Shown here piece by piece: positions 8,004 through 15,512 of a stretch of DNA of 21,932 bases (its first letter is position 1; every line of letters begins with the position of its first letter). The stretch is from JAYFRE01 sp034926235 (GTDB lineage Bacteria > Pseudomonadota > Alphaproteobacteria > Rhodospirillales > Magnetospirillaceae), in NCBI GenBank assembly GCA_034926235.1, contig JAYFRE010000019.1, positions 1-21,932 on the forward strand, in the 5' to 3' direction. The translations under genes and the position numbers were made by a program. The notes beneath the pieces are model-generated. The model worked only from the letters and a program-made list of their open reading frames with translations, was not told where the DNA came from and made no database searches.

Positions 8004-9113
8004 TCAAGCCTTGTTGTAACGATGGGCCACGAAGGGCAATGCCGCGACACGGGCCGGACGGGCCGTGCCGCGAATCAGAAGGTCGATGGCGGTGTCGGGC
8101 TGGGCAAAAGCGGCCTCGACATAGCCCATGGCGACGGGACCATCGACCGAAGGACCGAAGCCGCCGCTGGTGATTTCGCCGATGGTGCGACCGCTTGCGT
8201 CCAAAATGGGCGTATGCGCGCGCGCCGGGGCCTTGCCATCGGGACGGATGCCGACCCGTCGGCGGGATGGTCCCTCGGCGATCTGGCGGCGGATGATATC
8301 CGCACCCGGGAAACCGCCTTCTTCGCGGCGGCGTTTTGAAATGGTCCACAACAGCCCGGCCTCGATCGGTGTCGTTCCGGTATCGAGGTCCGAACCGTAC
8401 AGGCACAATCCCGCTTCAAGCCGCAGGGAATCCCGCGCGCCCAGACCGATGGGCGACACCTCGGGCTGCGCCAGAAGGCGGCGCGCCAGGGTTTCGGCGG
8501 CATCGTCGGGCACCGAGATTTCGTACCCGTCCTCGCCGGTATAACCCGACCGGCTGACGAAGCAGGGAATGCCGGCGACATCCATCTTGCGCCAGGACAT
8601 GAAGCCCATCGCCGCCGCCTCGGGCGCGAGCCGCGCCATGACCGACGCCGCTTCGGGCCCTTGCAACGCCAGCAGCGCGCGGCCATCCAGAATGCGCAAG
8701 GCGGCGTCGCGCCCCTTGAACCCGGCCTCCATCAAAGCAAAATCCTGGGCTTTGCAGGCCGCATTAACGACCAGGAACAGATGATCGCCGGCATTGGTGA
8801 CCATCAGATCGTCCAGGATGCCCCCTTGTTCGTTGGTGAACAGGGTATAGCGGATGCGCCCGTCGCCCAGCGCCGCGATGTCGCCCGGAACCAGGCTTTC
8901 CAGGGCGGACACGCGCGCCACCCCTTCGATGACGGCCTGGCCCATATGCGAGACGTCGAACAGCCCGCAATGGGCGCGGGTGTGAAGATGCTCGGTCAGA
9001 ACGCCGGTGGGGTATTGGACCGGCATCTCATAGCCGGCGAACGGCACCATTTTCGCGCCCAGCTCGACATGCAGGGCAAAAAGCGGCGTCCGGAGAAGGT
9101 CTTGGGTCTGCAC
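8004..9113 (-). CDS. gcvT: Aminomethyltransferase (glycine cleavage T protein)
   Basis: GcvT releases ammonia from aminomethyl-lipoyl-GcvH and passes the one-carbon unit to tetrahydrofolate as 5,10-methylene-THF. The 369-residue length is normal. The N-terminal block reads KMVPFAGYEMPVQY with HCGLFDVSHMGQ; SGYTGEDGYEI and the C-terminal GFGPSVDGPVAMGYVE are also as expected. The start is GTG, set by the conserved N-terminal sequence and by AGGAGAG nine bases upstream (9123-9129). It is the first gene of the operon, behind a 300-base leader holding a tandem glycine riboswitch; the rare start codon may make translation more dependent on ribosome-site access. Confidence 0.97.
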   Translation of the reverse strand: MQTQDLLRTPLFALHVELGAKMVPFAGYEMPVQYPTGVLTEHLHTRAHCGLFDVSHMGQAVIEGVARVSALESLVPGDIAALGDGRIRYTLFTNEQGGILDDLMVTNAGDHLFLVVNAACKAQDFALMEAGFKGRDAALRILDGRALLALQGPEAASVMARLAPEAAAMGFMSWRKMDVAGIPCFVSRSGYTGEDGYEISVPDDAAETLARRLLAQPEVSPIGLGARDSLRLEAGLCLYGSDLDTGTTPIEAGLLWTISKRRREEGGFPGADIIRRQIAEGPSRRRVGIRPDGKAPARAHTPILDASGRTIGEITSGGFGPSVDGPVAMGYVEAAFAQPDTAIDLLIRGTARPARVAALPFVAHRYNKA

Positions 9114-9116
9114 GGG

Positions 9117-9131
9117 ACAGGGCTCTCCTGT
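9117..9131 (-). promoter_or_regulatory. Hairpin over the gcvT ribosome binding site
   Basis: In the mRNA, ACAGG-AGAGC-CCTGT forms a 5-bp stem that holds the Shine-Dalgarno AGGAGAG partly in the stem and partly in the loop. It ends 3 bases before the GTG start. The same GAGAGCC is also complementary to the 5' strand of aptamer 2, so two alternative pairings of the site can be drawn. Confidence 0.45.
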
Positions 9132-9177
9132 TGGGGTAGGTTTTCACCCGCCATCCGGAAAATCCGGAGACGGTCCT

Positions 9178-9400
9178 GCCCCCCTCTGTCTTTTGACCTG
9201 AAAGATTCGCCCCCGTCCGGCCCGAGGCCGGCGACAGGAACTTTCATCTTCGGTGAGGGACGGAAAAATCCCGTCCCTGCTTTCCAGAGAGCCATCCCCC
9301 CGCGGTCCTGGGGCCTGAGAGTTTCCAGGGGCGGTTGCTCCTTCGGCGCCGGAGTCAGGCCTTTACGTGCAAGGCCGCTCCGATCTCTCCCACGGGGATC
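9178..9400 (-). promoter_or_regulatory. Tandem glycine riboswitch
   Basis: Two complete glycine aptamers are read on the minus strand. Aptamer 1 (about 9394 down to 9303) has GGGAGAGATCGG, GCCGAAGGAGCAACCGCC and GGAAACTCTCAGGC with AGGACCG. Aptamer 2 (about 9296 down to 9180) has GGCTCTCTGGAAAGC, CACCGAAGATGAAAGTTCC and ATCTTTCAGGTCAAAAGACAGAGG. A short linker (9297-9302) joins them. They precede gcvT, the usual position for this element, and should switch the operon on when glycine is plentiful. No hairpin with a U-run lies between aptamer 2 and gcvT, so control is probably at translation. Aptamer edges are approximate, since no structure program was run. Confidence 0.93.
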
Positions 9401-9417
9401 GTCTGTATTGGGGCCCG

Positions 9418-9445
9418 AGTGTACCAACCGCCGCCGGAAGGTCAA
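9418..9445 (-). promoter_or_regulatory. Sigma-70-type promoter of the gcv operon
   Basis: On the minus strand TTGACC (9445-9440, five of six to consensus) and TACACT (9423-9418, four of six) are separated by 16 bases. The predicted start near 9411 lies just upstream of aptamer 1, giving a leader of about 300 bases. This is the only good match in the 50 bases between the lipoprotein stop and the riboswitch. Confidence 0.6.
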
Positions 9446-9470
9446 TCGAAGCCTGATCGTTCCCGAACGA

Positions 9471-10010
9471 TTACTTCTTGTGCTGGCTGTCGCGGTTGAA
9501 CTCAAGCTGCTCAGGATCGAGCTGCAATCCCAGGAACACCTCGTAGCGCGGCAGTTCCTTGAAATCGCTGATCGCGAAATCGACCGACACTTCCTCGTCC
9601 ACGACCTTAATCCGGTTGGAATTTTCGGGGAAGGTCATGCTGACCGACATCACCTGCTTGGCATCTTCCTTAGGGTAGAAAGCCGGCATGGCGACAAAAT
9701 AGGACAAGCTCGTCGTCCGCCCCGACATCGCCGGGCCGCGTTCGGCGTCGATGCCCAATTGGAAAACGACGGTCATGATACGGGTGTCGATGTTATAGGT
9801 GCAGCTGCCCTTGTAGCTGGCGATCCCGGCCAAAAGCTCGACATCGGTGATGTCGCGGCCGGTCCCGGCCTTGAATCGGGTCATATTCGCGGCATCGGCC
9901 AAAATCGAGATGCGCGGGCAAGGCGGCGGCGTTCGCTTCTCGAAGGTCGAGCATCCCGCAAGCAGGAGGAGCGAGGCCAGGGCGGGGATCAGTCCGGTCG
10001 ATATTCTCAT
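9471..10010 (-). CDS. Putative lipoprotein of unknown function
   Basis: A 179-residue protein starting MRISTGLIPALASLLLLAGCS: a short charged region, a hydrophobic stretch and a lipobox LAGC with the acylated cysteine near residue 21. This set the start at 10010 rather than the upstream in-frame ATG at 10049, which would put 13 residues before the signal peptide. The mature part begins with a proline-rich segment (RTPPPCPRISILADAANMTRF), has a second cysteine pair partner in KGSCTYN, and is otherwise soluble with alternating strand-like segments. Similar short lipoproteins are, from memory, common in alphaproteobacteria without a known role. It precedes the gcv operon on the same strand but has its own spacing and is divergent from ispH. 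Confidence 0.85.
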   Translation of the reverse strand: MRISTGLIPALASLLLLAGCSTFEKRTPPPCPRISILADAANMTRFKAGTGRDITDVELLAGIASYKGSCTYNIDTRIMTVVFQLGIDAERGPAMSGRTTSLSYFVAMPAFYPKEDAKQVMSVSMTFPENSNRIKVVDEEVSVDFAISDFKELPRYEVFLGLQLDPEQLEFNRDSQHKK

Positions 10011-10234
10011 GGTTGTAAGACTGCCTTGCAAAAAGGGCTTTTCAGACAAGAAATATGCAGGATGCGCGTTCCAGACAAGAGCGCGCCTTGCTGGCGACCA
10101 TACACGAAGCCAATGATCCCGGCGAGACGCTAAGGCGATCCATTCCTTGACCTTGTATGCGTAAAGGCCGTTCTGTTATGCAACGGTGCCGGACGGTGCA
10201 TTGCCGCCCCCTTGTCTCGCCAGTGCTAAAGGTC
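10011..10234. other. Divergent intergenic region, lipoprotein gene / ispH
   Basis: This 224-base gap carries a 9-base direct repeat (CAGACAAGA at 10043-10051 and 10072-10080, 29 bases apart) on the lipoprotein side. On the ispH side TTGACC at 10147-10152 could be a -35 but has no clear -10 at the right distance. No RNA gene or small reading frame with support is seen. Confidence 0.5.
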
Positions 10235-11182
10235 ATGACCCAGCCCAAGCTTTCCATCCTGCTCGCCCGCCCCCGGGGATTCTGCGCCGGGGTCGATCGC
10301 GCCATCCATATTGTCGAAAGAGCGATCGCTCTTTTCGGCCCGCCGGTCTATGTCCGCCACGAGATCGTCCATAACCGCCATGTGGTCTCCACCCTGGAAG
10401 CCAAAGGCGCAATCTTCGTCGATGAGCTGGATCAGGTGCCGGACGGCCGGCCGGTGATCTTCTCGGCCCATGGCGTGCCGAAATCGGTGCCCGCCGAGGC
10501 CGCCCGGCGCGGCCTTACCGCCATCGACGCCACCTGTCCACTGGTCACCAAGGTTCATCTGGAAGCGTCCAGCCACGCCCGCCAGGGCCGTCAGATCGTC
10601 ATGATCGGCCATGCGGGCCACCCCGAGGTGGTCGGCACCATGGGCCAGGTCCCGGAAGGCGCCATCATGCTGGTGGAAACGGTGGAGGATGCCGACCGGA
10701 TCGCCCCCGACGACCCCGAACATCTGGCCTACATCACCCAGACCACCCTGTCGGTGGACGACACCGCGCGCATCGTCGAACGGCTCCGGCAGCGTTTTCC
10801 CGCCATCCATGGACCGCGCCGGGAAGACATCTGCTACGCCACCACCAACCGCCAGCTTGCGGTCAAGACCATAGCGCCCCGGTGCGACGCGCTTCTCGTC
10901 GTCGGCGCGCCCAATTCATCCAACTCCCGCCGTCTGGTCGAAGTCGCGGAAAGAAACGGCTGTCCCCGCGCGATCCTGGTGCAGAACGCCGCCGAAATCG
11001 ACTGGACCGAGATCGCCGCCATCCGCCGCCTGGGCATCAGCGCCGGCGCATCCGCACCCGAAACCCTGGTCGAAGAAATCCTCGACGCCTGCCGCGCGCG
11101 GTTCCAGATCGCTATCGAAGAGGTTGCCGTGGCCGAAGAAACCGTTACTTTCAAGCTTCCTGCCAGCCTGGGGGATGCGTGA
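10235..11182 (+). CDS. ispH: 4-hydroxy-3-methylbut-2-enyl diphosphate reductase
   Basis: IspH (LytB) is the iron-sulfur enzyme that carries out the last step of the MEP pathway, giving IPP and DMAPP. The three cluster cysteines are C17 (RGFCAGV), C101 (DATCPLV) and C200 (DICYATTNRQ); the HEIVHN and SAHGVP motifs are also present. I chose the ATG at 10235 (315 residues) because homologues start at this block. Its ribosome site is poor (AAAGG only 2 bases away); the ATG at 10178 has AAGG 10 bases upstream and would add 19 residues, so the start is open. The stop overlaps the thrB start by one base. Confidence 0.96.
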   Translation: MTQPKLSILLARPRGFCAGVDRAIHIVERAIALFGPPVYVRHEIVHNRHVVSTLEAKGAIFVDELDQVPDGRPVIFSAHGVPKSVPAEAARRGLTAIDATCPLVTKVHLEASSHARQGRQIVMIGHAGHPEVVGTMGQVPEGAIMLVETVEDADRIAPDDPEHLAYITQTTLSVDDTARIVERLRQRFPAIHGPRREDICYATTNRQLAVKTIAPRCDALLVVGAPNSSNSRRLVEVAERNGCPRAILVQNAAEIDWTEIAAIRRLGISAGASAPETLVEEILDACRARFQIAIEEVAVAEETVTFKLPASLGDA

Positions 11183-12159
11183 TGGCGGTTTATACGGAAG
11201 TGTCGGACGATGCGCTGGAAGCCTTTGTCGCCGATTACGGCATCGGTTCGGTCGAAAGCCTGAAAGGCATCGCCGAAGGGGTCGAGAATTCCAACTATCT
11301 TCTGCAAACCACGACCGGCAACTACATCCTCACCCTCTATGAGAAACGGGTCAATCCGGCGGATTTACCTTTCTTCATCGCCTTGATGGAGCATCTCGCC
11401 GCCAAGGGGCTGGCTTGTCCCACGCCGGTGAAGGGGCAGGACGGCGTCAGTCTGCGGAGCTTGTGCGGGCGTCCAGCGGCGATCGTGACCTTCCTCCAGG
11501 GTATGTGGCCGCGCCGCATCACGCCCCGCCATTGCGCCGAATTGGGCCGTGGCATGGCCGAGATGCACAAGGCCGGCCAGGATTTCACCATGAGCCTGCC
11601 CAACCGCCTGGGCCTGCATGCCTGGCGGCCTTTGTTCGAGAGCGCGCGCCATCGCGCCGACGAGGTCAAGCCGGGATTGGCGCGTTGGATCGAGGGCGAA
11701 CTCGACATCCTGGACGCCCATTGGCCGCGGGGGTTGCCTTCCGGGGTCATCCATGCCGATCTGTTCCCCGACAATGTCTTCTTCAAGGGCGAGAATTTAA
11801 GCGGGTTCATCGATTTCTATTTCGCCTGCACCGACTATCTGGTCTACGACCTCGCCATCTGCCTGAACGCCTGGTGTTTCGAGCCCGACGGCGCGTTCAA
11901 CATCACCAAGGCCCGCGCCCTGCTCGCCAGCTATCAGGCCGTCCGTCCCTTGTCCGACGCCGAATTCGCCAGCCTGCCGATCCTGGCCCGGGGGGCGGCG
12001 ATGCGCTTTCTGCTGACCCGGCTCTATGATTGGCTGAACACGCCGGCGGGCGCTTTCGTCAAGCGCAAGGACCCGCTGGAATATGAACAGAAGCTGCGCT
12101 TCCACGCGAGCGTCACAGGACCGGGAGCCTATGGGCTCGACCTAGCGCCCACCCGATGA
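11182..12159 (+). CDS. thrB: Homoserine kinase (type II, APH fold)
   Basis: Phosphorylates homoserine for threonine synthesis. This 325-residue protein is the aminoglycoside phosphotransferase-fold type found in alphaproteobacteria, not the GHMP-kinase type of E. coli. It starts MAVYTEVSDDALEAFVADYGIG, then GVENSNYLL and the lysine-poor ATP region LTLYEKRV. The catalytic loop is VIHADLFPDNVFF (H191, D193) followed by the metal-binding FIDFYFA. The ATG overlaps the ispH stop (TGATG), and its own stop overlaps rnhA by four bases, making a tightly coupled three-gene unit. The open frame continues upstream of 11182 inside ispH but that part is a shadow. Confidence 0.96.
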   Translation: MAVYTEVSDDALEAFVADYGIGSVESLKGIAEGVENSNYLLQTTTGNYILTLYEKRVNPADLPFFIALMEHLAAKGLACPTPVKGQDGVSLRSLCGRPAAIVTFLQGMWPRRITPRHCAELGRGMAEMHKAGQDFTMSLPNRLGLHAWRPLFESARHRADEVKPGLARWIEGELDILDAHWPRGLPSGVIHADLFPDNVFFKGENLSGFIDFYFACTDYLVYDLAICLNAWCFEPDGAFNITKARALLASYQAVRPLSDAEFASLPILARGAAMRFLLTRLYDWLNTPAGAFVKRKDPLEYEQKLRFHASVTGPGAYGLDLAPTR

Positions 12160-12638
12160 CCCAACCCTCGCCCACCCCGCCCACCCCGGCGGCGGAGATC
12201 GATCTGTTCACCGATGGGGCCTGTTCCGGGAATCCCGGCCCCGGCGGCTGGGGGGCCATCCTGCGCTGGCGGGATGTCGAAAAGGAATTGTCGGGCGCCG
12301 AACCCCAGACCACCAACAACCGCATGGAATTGACGGCGGTGATCGAAGGATTGCGCGCCATCAACCGTTCCTGCCAAGTCAGGATCGTCACCGACAGCCA
12401 ATATGTGCTGAAAGGCGTCACCGAATGGCTGGCGGGCTGGAAGGCGCGCGGCTGGAAAACCGCTGATAAGAAACCGGTCAAGAACGAGGATTTGTGGCGC
12501 GCGCTCGAAGCGGAAACCACCCGTCACACCATAAGCTGGCTTTGGGTCAAGGGCCATGCCGGCCATGCCGAGAACGAACGCGCCGACGCCCTGGCCCGTC
12601 AGGCCATCGCCGATCTTAGAGCGCGGAACGAGGCTTAA
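12156..12638 (+). CDS. rnhA: Ribonuclease HI
   Basis: Degrades RNA in RNA-DNA hybrids such as R-loops and primers. The 160-residue protein keeps all four metal-binding acids, D20 (LFTDGACSGNPGPGGWG), E58 (NNRMEL), D80 (VTDSQYV) and D144 (NERADALA), plus the catalytic histidine H134 in VKGHAGHAENE. The first 13 residues are proline- and threonine-rich and should be a flexible tail. It overlaps thrB by ATGA, so its expression depends on the ispH-thrB transcript. It converges on the ScsB/DsbD-like gene with only 8 bases between the stops. Confidence 0.97.
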   Translation: MTQPSPTPPTPAAEIDLFTDGACSGNPGPGGWGAILRWRDVEKELSGAEPQTTNNRMELTAVIEGLRAINRSCQVRIVTDSQYVLKGVTEWLAGWKARGWKTADKKPVKNEDLWRALEAETTRHTISWLWVKGHAGHAENERADALARQAIADLRARNEA

Positions 12639-12646
12639 GAAATCCT

Positions 12647-14704
12647 TTAGGGCGTCCCCCCCTTTGCCTGGGCAAAGGCCGCCTGCACCGCGTCCGCCGT
12701 CAGCAATTCGGGCAGCAGCACGCCATCGGGAGCGCCTTGGCCGAACACCGCGTTGAAGGGCAAACCGTAACGGCCGAAGCGGGCCAGGAATGCGGCAATG
12801 GCGTCATCGGGCCGGGTCCAATCACCCCGCATCGCCACCACACCGGGCGCGGTCAACATCCCCACCGCCGGTTCGCGGTCGAGAACGGCGCTTTTGTTGA
12901 AGCGGCAGGTCAGGCACCAATCGGCGGTGATGTCCACCATGACCACATGCCCGTCCGCGACCAAGGCCGGGATCGCGTCCGGATCGAAGGGTCGCCAAAG
13001 CGCATCCTGTTTGCCGGACGCCGCCGTTTCCGCCGCCGGAAGCCCCTCCATTCCCACCGCCAGCAGCGCCGCCCCGGCGAAAAGAACCGTCAGCAGGGCC
13101 CGCAACCGGACGGTCAGTTTCGTTCGCGCCAAGAGCCCGGCCAGAACGGCGGCGGCCAGAACGCCCACGATCAGCGCCAACGGCGCGCCAGCCGCGCCGG
13201 CCAGAACCCAAAGCAGCCATCCGCCCGTGCCCAGCATGAGAAAGCCGAACAGGAAACGCAGCCTTTCCATCCAGCGGCCGGGCCGGGGCAGGAATCCGGC
13301 CAGGCCGGGGGCGAGCGCCAGGATCAGATAAGGTGCTGCCATGCCGATCCCCATCGCGGCGAAGATCAGCAGGATGTCCGCCGGACCGCGCGCCAAGGCG
13401 AACCCTAGCGCCGTGCCGACGAAAGGCGCAGAGCAAGGCGTCGCCAACAAGGTCGCCAATGCCCCGGCGGCGAAATCACCGCCCCAGCCCCTATGGGCCG
13501 CCCCGCGCGATGACAGGGTCGGCGATGCGATCGTAAACGCCCCCCACAGATTGGCGGCGAACAGCGTCATCACCAGAATCATCGCCGTCAGGAACAAGGG
13601 CTGCTGGAACTGGATTCCCCAGCCTATCTGAGCCCCTACGGCCTTCAGCCCTACCAACCCCAGGGCCAAAACCAGAAAGGATGAAACGACGCCTGCCGCC
13701 GAGGCCAGGAAACCGCCGCGAACCCGCCAACGCTCCATCCCCGAGGATGACACCAGCGACAAAAGCTTGAGCGACAGAACCGGCAGCACGCAGGGCATGA
13801 CGTTCAGGATCAACCCGCCCAGAAAGGCGATGCCCAGCATCGCGAGCAAGCTCCGCCCCCCGGTCTTGACCGGAGCGGAAACAGCGGTGCCCGTGGCTTC
13901 CAGGGTGCGGCCATCCTCGGTCAGGGTTACGGTCAGACGCTCGCCGGTCAGGTCGGCAGGGCCATCTTCCGCCTTCGCCGTGAAGCGGAAACGGACGCGC
14001 CGCCCGCCATCCTCCAAAACCGGTTCAGGCCGCCCAAAGGACACGCCTTCGGGCCCCTCGACGAACAGCTCCGGGCGGGCAAGCGGCGGATCGGCGGCAA
14101 CCACCGCTTCCAAAACGCCGGCCCCGTTCATTTCGATCGTTTCCAGCCGCAACCCTTGTACCGCGCCGTCGCCCGGCACCCGCGCCTGGAAACGATCGAT
14201 CGCATGGGCGAAGGACGACGCGCCGGCTGGCCCCGATGGCAGATCGAGCGTCAGATCGGCCACGACCGGAATGCAGACCGTCGAACAGGCGAGATAGCGC
14301 ACAGAAGCGTGCAGAAGCAGCCCTGCGCCGGGGTCGAGGAGCCGAGCGGTCACGGGCAGGATGACATGATCCTCATAGCCCGCCGTATCAAGCCCGAAGG
14401 CGTCGAACCATTGGGGCGCGGGCCAGGACAGGGATGCCCCCGCCAGATTGACCGATCCGGCCCAGTCGATTTCAGGCGGCAGACCAGCGTCGCCCGGCGA
14501 ACGCCAATAGATCTTCCAGCCGGGCTTCAGCTCGAATTCCAGCCCAAGCGGCACCGGTTCGGCCGAGCCTGTGGCGGTGACAGCCGCAATCAGCCGCACC
14601 CGCCCCGCATCCGATTCGGACCAATCCGACCGGCTATCGGCCAGCGCCGCCGGCGCGCTCAACGCCAGCGCGATCAGAAGCACCGTCCGTTTGACCCAAT
14701 TCAT
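12647..14704 (-). CDS. ScsB/DsbD-type thiol-disulfide interchange protein
   Basis: A 685-residue inner-membrane protein that should carry reducing power from the cytoplasm to the periplasm. It starts with a signal peptide (MNWVKRTVLLIALALSAPAALA). A periplasmic N-terminal domain follows, with CSTVC (C140 and C144). The membrane part has about eight or nine hydrophobic segments and the two DsbD core cysteines, C305 in NVMPCVLPVLSLK and C424 in LLATPCSAPF. A C-terminal thioredoxin-like domain has the active site WCLTC (C597, C600). The long N-terminal domain fits the ScsB branch better than classical E. coli DsbD. I chose the ATG at 14704, with AGGA five bases upstream; in-frame ATGs at 14710 and 14839 exist. 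No scsA, scsC or scsD gene is adjacent. Confidence 0.9.
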   Translation of the reverse strand: MNWVKRTVLLIALALSAPAALADSRSDWSESDAGRVRLIAAVTATGSAEPVPLGLEFELKPGWKIYWRSPGDAGLPPEIDWAGSVNLAGASLSWPAPQWFDAFGLDTAGYEDHVILPVTARLLDPGAGLLLHASVRYLACSTVCIPVVADLTLDLPSGPAGASSFAHAIDRFQARVPGDGAVQGLRLETIEMNGAGVLEAVVAADPPLARPELFVEGPEGVSFGRPEPVLEDGGRRVRFRFTAKAEDGPADLTGERLTVTLTEDGRTLEATGTAVSAPVKTGGRSLLAMLGIAFLGGLILNVMPCVLPVLSLKLLSLVSSSGMERWRVRGGFLASAAGVVSSFLVLALGLVGLKAVGAQIGWGIQFQQPLFLTAMILVMTLFAANLWGAFTIASPTLSSRGAAHRGWGGDFAAGALATLLATPCSAPFVGTALGFALARGPADILLIFAAMGIGMAAPYLILALAPGLAGFLPRPGRWMERLRFLFGFLMLGTGGWLLWVLAGAAGAPLALIVGVLAAAVLAGLLARTKLTVRLRALLTVLFAGAALLAVGMEGLPAAETAASGKQDALWRPFDPDAIPALVADGHVVMVDITADWCLTCRFNKSAVLDREPAVGMLTAPGVVAMRGDWTRPDDAIAAFLARFGRYGLPFNAVFGQGAPDGVLLPELLTADAVQAAFAQAKGGTP

Positions 14705-14850
14705 GCGCATCCTGCGAAACGATCCTGGCAAAGCCCCCTCATCTTCCGAGGAGCTGATTTTAAGTCTCCATCCGCTCAAAGACCGTCTCCTGTCAATCCC
14801 TTCGCGCCAGGAGTCTTGCGTTCCGGCCCCAGGCATCATATCTCAAGGGC

Positions 14851-15423
14851 ATGGTTTCCCCGTTCGCCCTTGATGGTTATATGGGCGGCCAGATGCTGGC
14901 CGCCATGCCGCAAATGCAAGACCCGCGCTTTGCGCGCACGGTCGTGTTCATCTGCGCCCACACCGCCGAGGGCGCGATGGGGCTGGTGGTGAACCGTCCG
15001 CTTTCGCTCAAATTTCCCGACCTGCTCGAACAGCTCGACATCGAGCCCAGCATGGATTCGGAATCGATCCGCGTTCATTCGGGCGGACCTGTCGAAACCG
15101 GACGCGGCTTTGTCCTCCATTCGACCGACTATATGCTGGACGGCACGCTCCAGGTCGGCGACACCGTGGCCCTGACTGCGACCATCGATGTGCTGCGCGC
15201 CATCAATGACGGCACCGGCCCGCAACGGCGGCTGCTGGCGCTGGGCTATGCCGGCTGGGGCGCAGGCCAGCTTGAAGCCGAAATCCGCGACAATGCCTGG
15301 CTGTCGGTTCCATCCGATGCCGACCTCCTGTTCAGCCCTGAACTGGACCAGAAATGGTCCCGGGCCATCACCAAGATCGGCGTCGATTCCACCAGGTTGT
15401 CGGGAGAAGCCGGCCATGCCTAA
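14851..15423 (+). CDS. YqgE/AlgH family protein
   Basis: A 190-residue protein of the UPF0301/DUF179 family. It begins LDGYMGGQMLAAMPQMQDPRFARTVVFIC, followed by AHTAEGAMGLVVNRP, VHSGGPVETGRGFVLHS and the late GYAGWGAGQLEAEI, all family hallmarks. The biochemical function is unknown; in Pseudomonas the homologue AlgH has been linked to alginate regulation. No signal peptide is seen, so it is cytoplasmic. The start is supported by an AAGGG about 5 bases upstream. It is divergent from the ScsB/DsbD gene (146 bases between starts) and precedes tldD on the same strand after 89 bases. Confidence 0.95.
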   Translation: MVSPFALDGYMGGQMLAAMPQMQDPRFARTVVFICAHTAEGAMGLVVNRPLSLKFPDLLEQLDIEPSMDSESIRVHSGGPVETGRGFVLHSTDYMLDGTLQVGDTVALTATIDVLRAINDGTGPQRRLLALGYAGWGAGQLEAEIRDNAWLSVPSDADLLFSPELDQKWSRAITKIGVDSTRLSGEAGHA

Positions 15424-15512
15424 ATTTTTTGGATCTATTTCTCTTTGATCGCCGCTCTCCCTTGGCCGCAAGCGGGGGAACGCCCGGAACCCAACCGCCC
15501 AAGGATTTTCCG

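Noticed and set aside
7070..8173. A 367-codon open frame on the plus strand
   Set aside because: Antisense to gcvPA, gcvH and the end of gcvT; low-complexity shadow.
9456..9471. ATCGTT-CCCG-AACGAT hairpin at the lipoprotein gene stop
   Set aside because: The stem is only 6 bp and AT-balanced, and no T-run follows on the minus strand, so I did not call a terminator.
8661..10133. A 490-codon open frame on the plus strand
   Set aside because: It runs antisense through gcvT, the riboswitch and the lipoprotein gene, so it cannot be a single real gene.
12661..12678. Perfect inverted repeat CCTTTGCC/GGCAAAGG near the rnhA and scsB-like 3' ends
   Set aside because: It lies inside the last codons of the ScsB-like gene, has a 2-base loop and no T-run on either strand; not a convincing terminator.
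14791..14796. Perfect TTGACA on the minus strand upstream of the scsB-like gene
   Set aside because: No -10-like hexamer lies 15-19 bases downstream; the nearest TAAAAT is 28 bases away.
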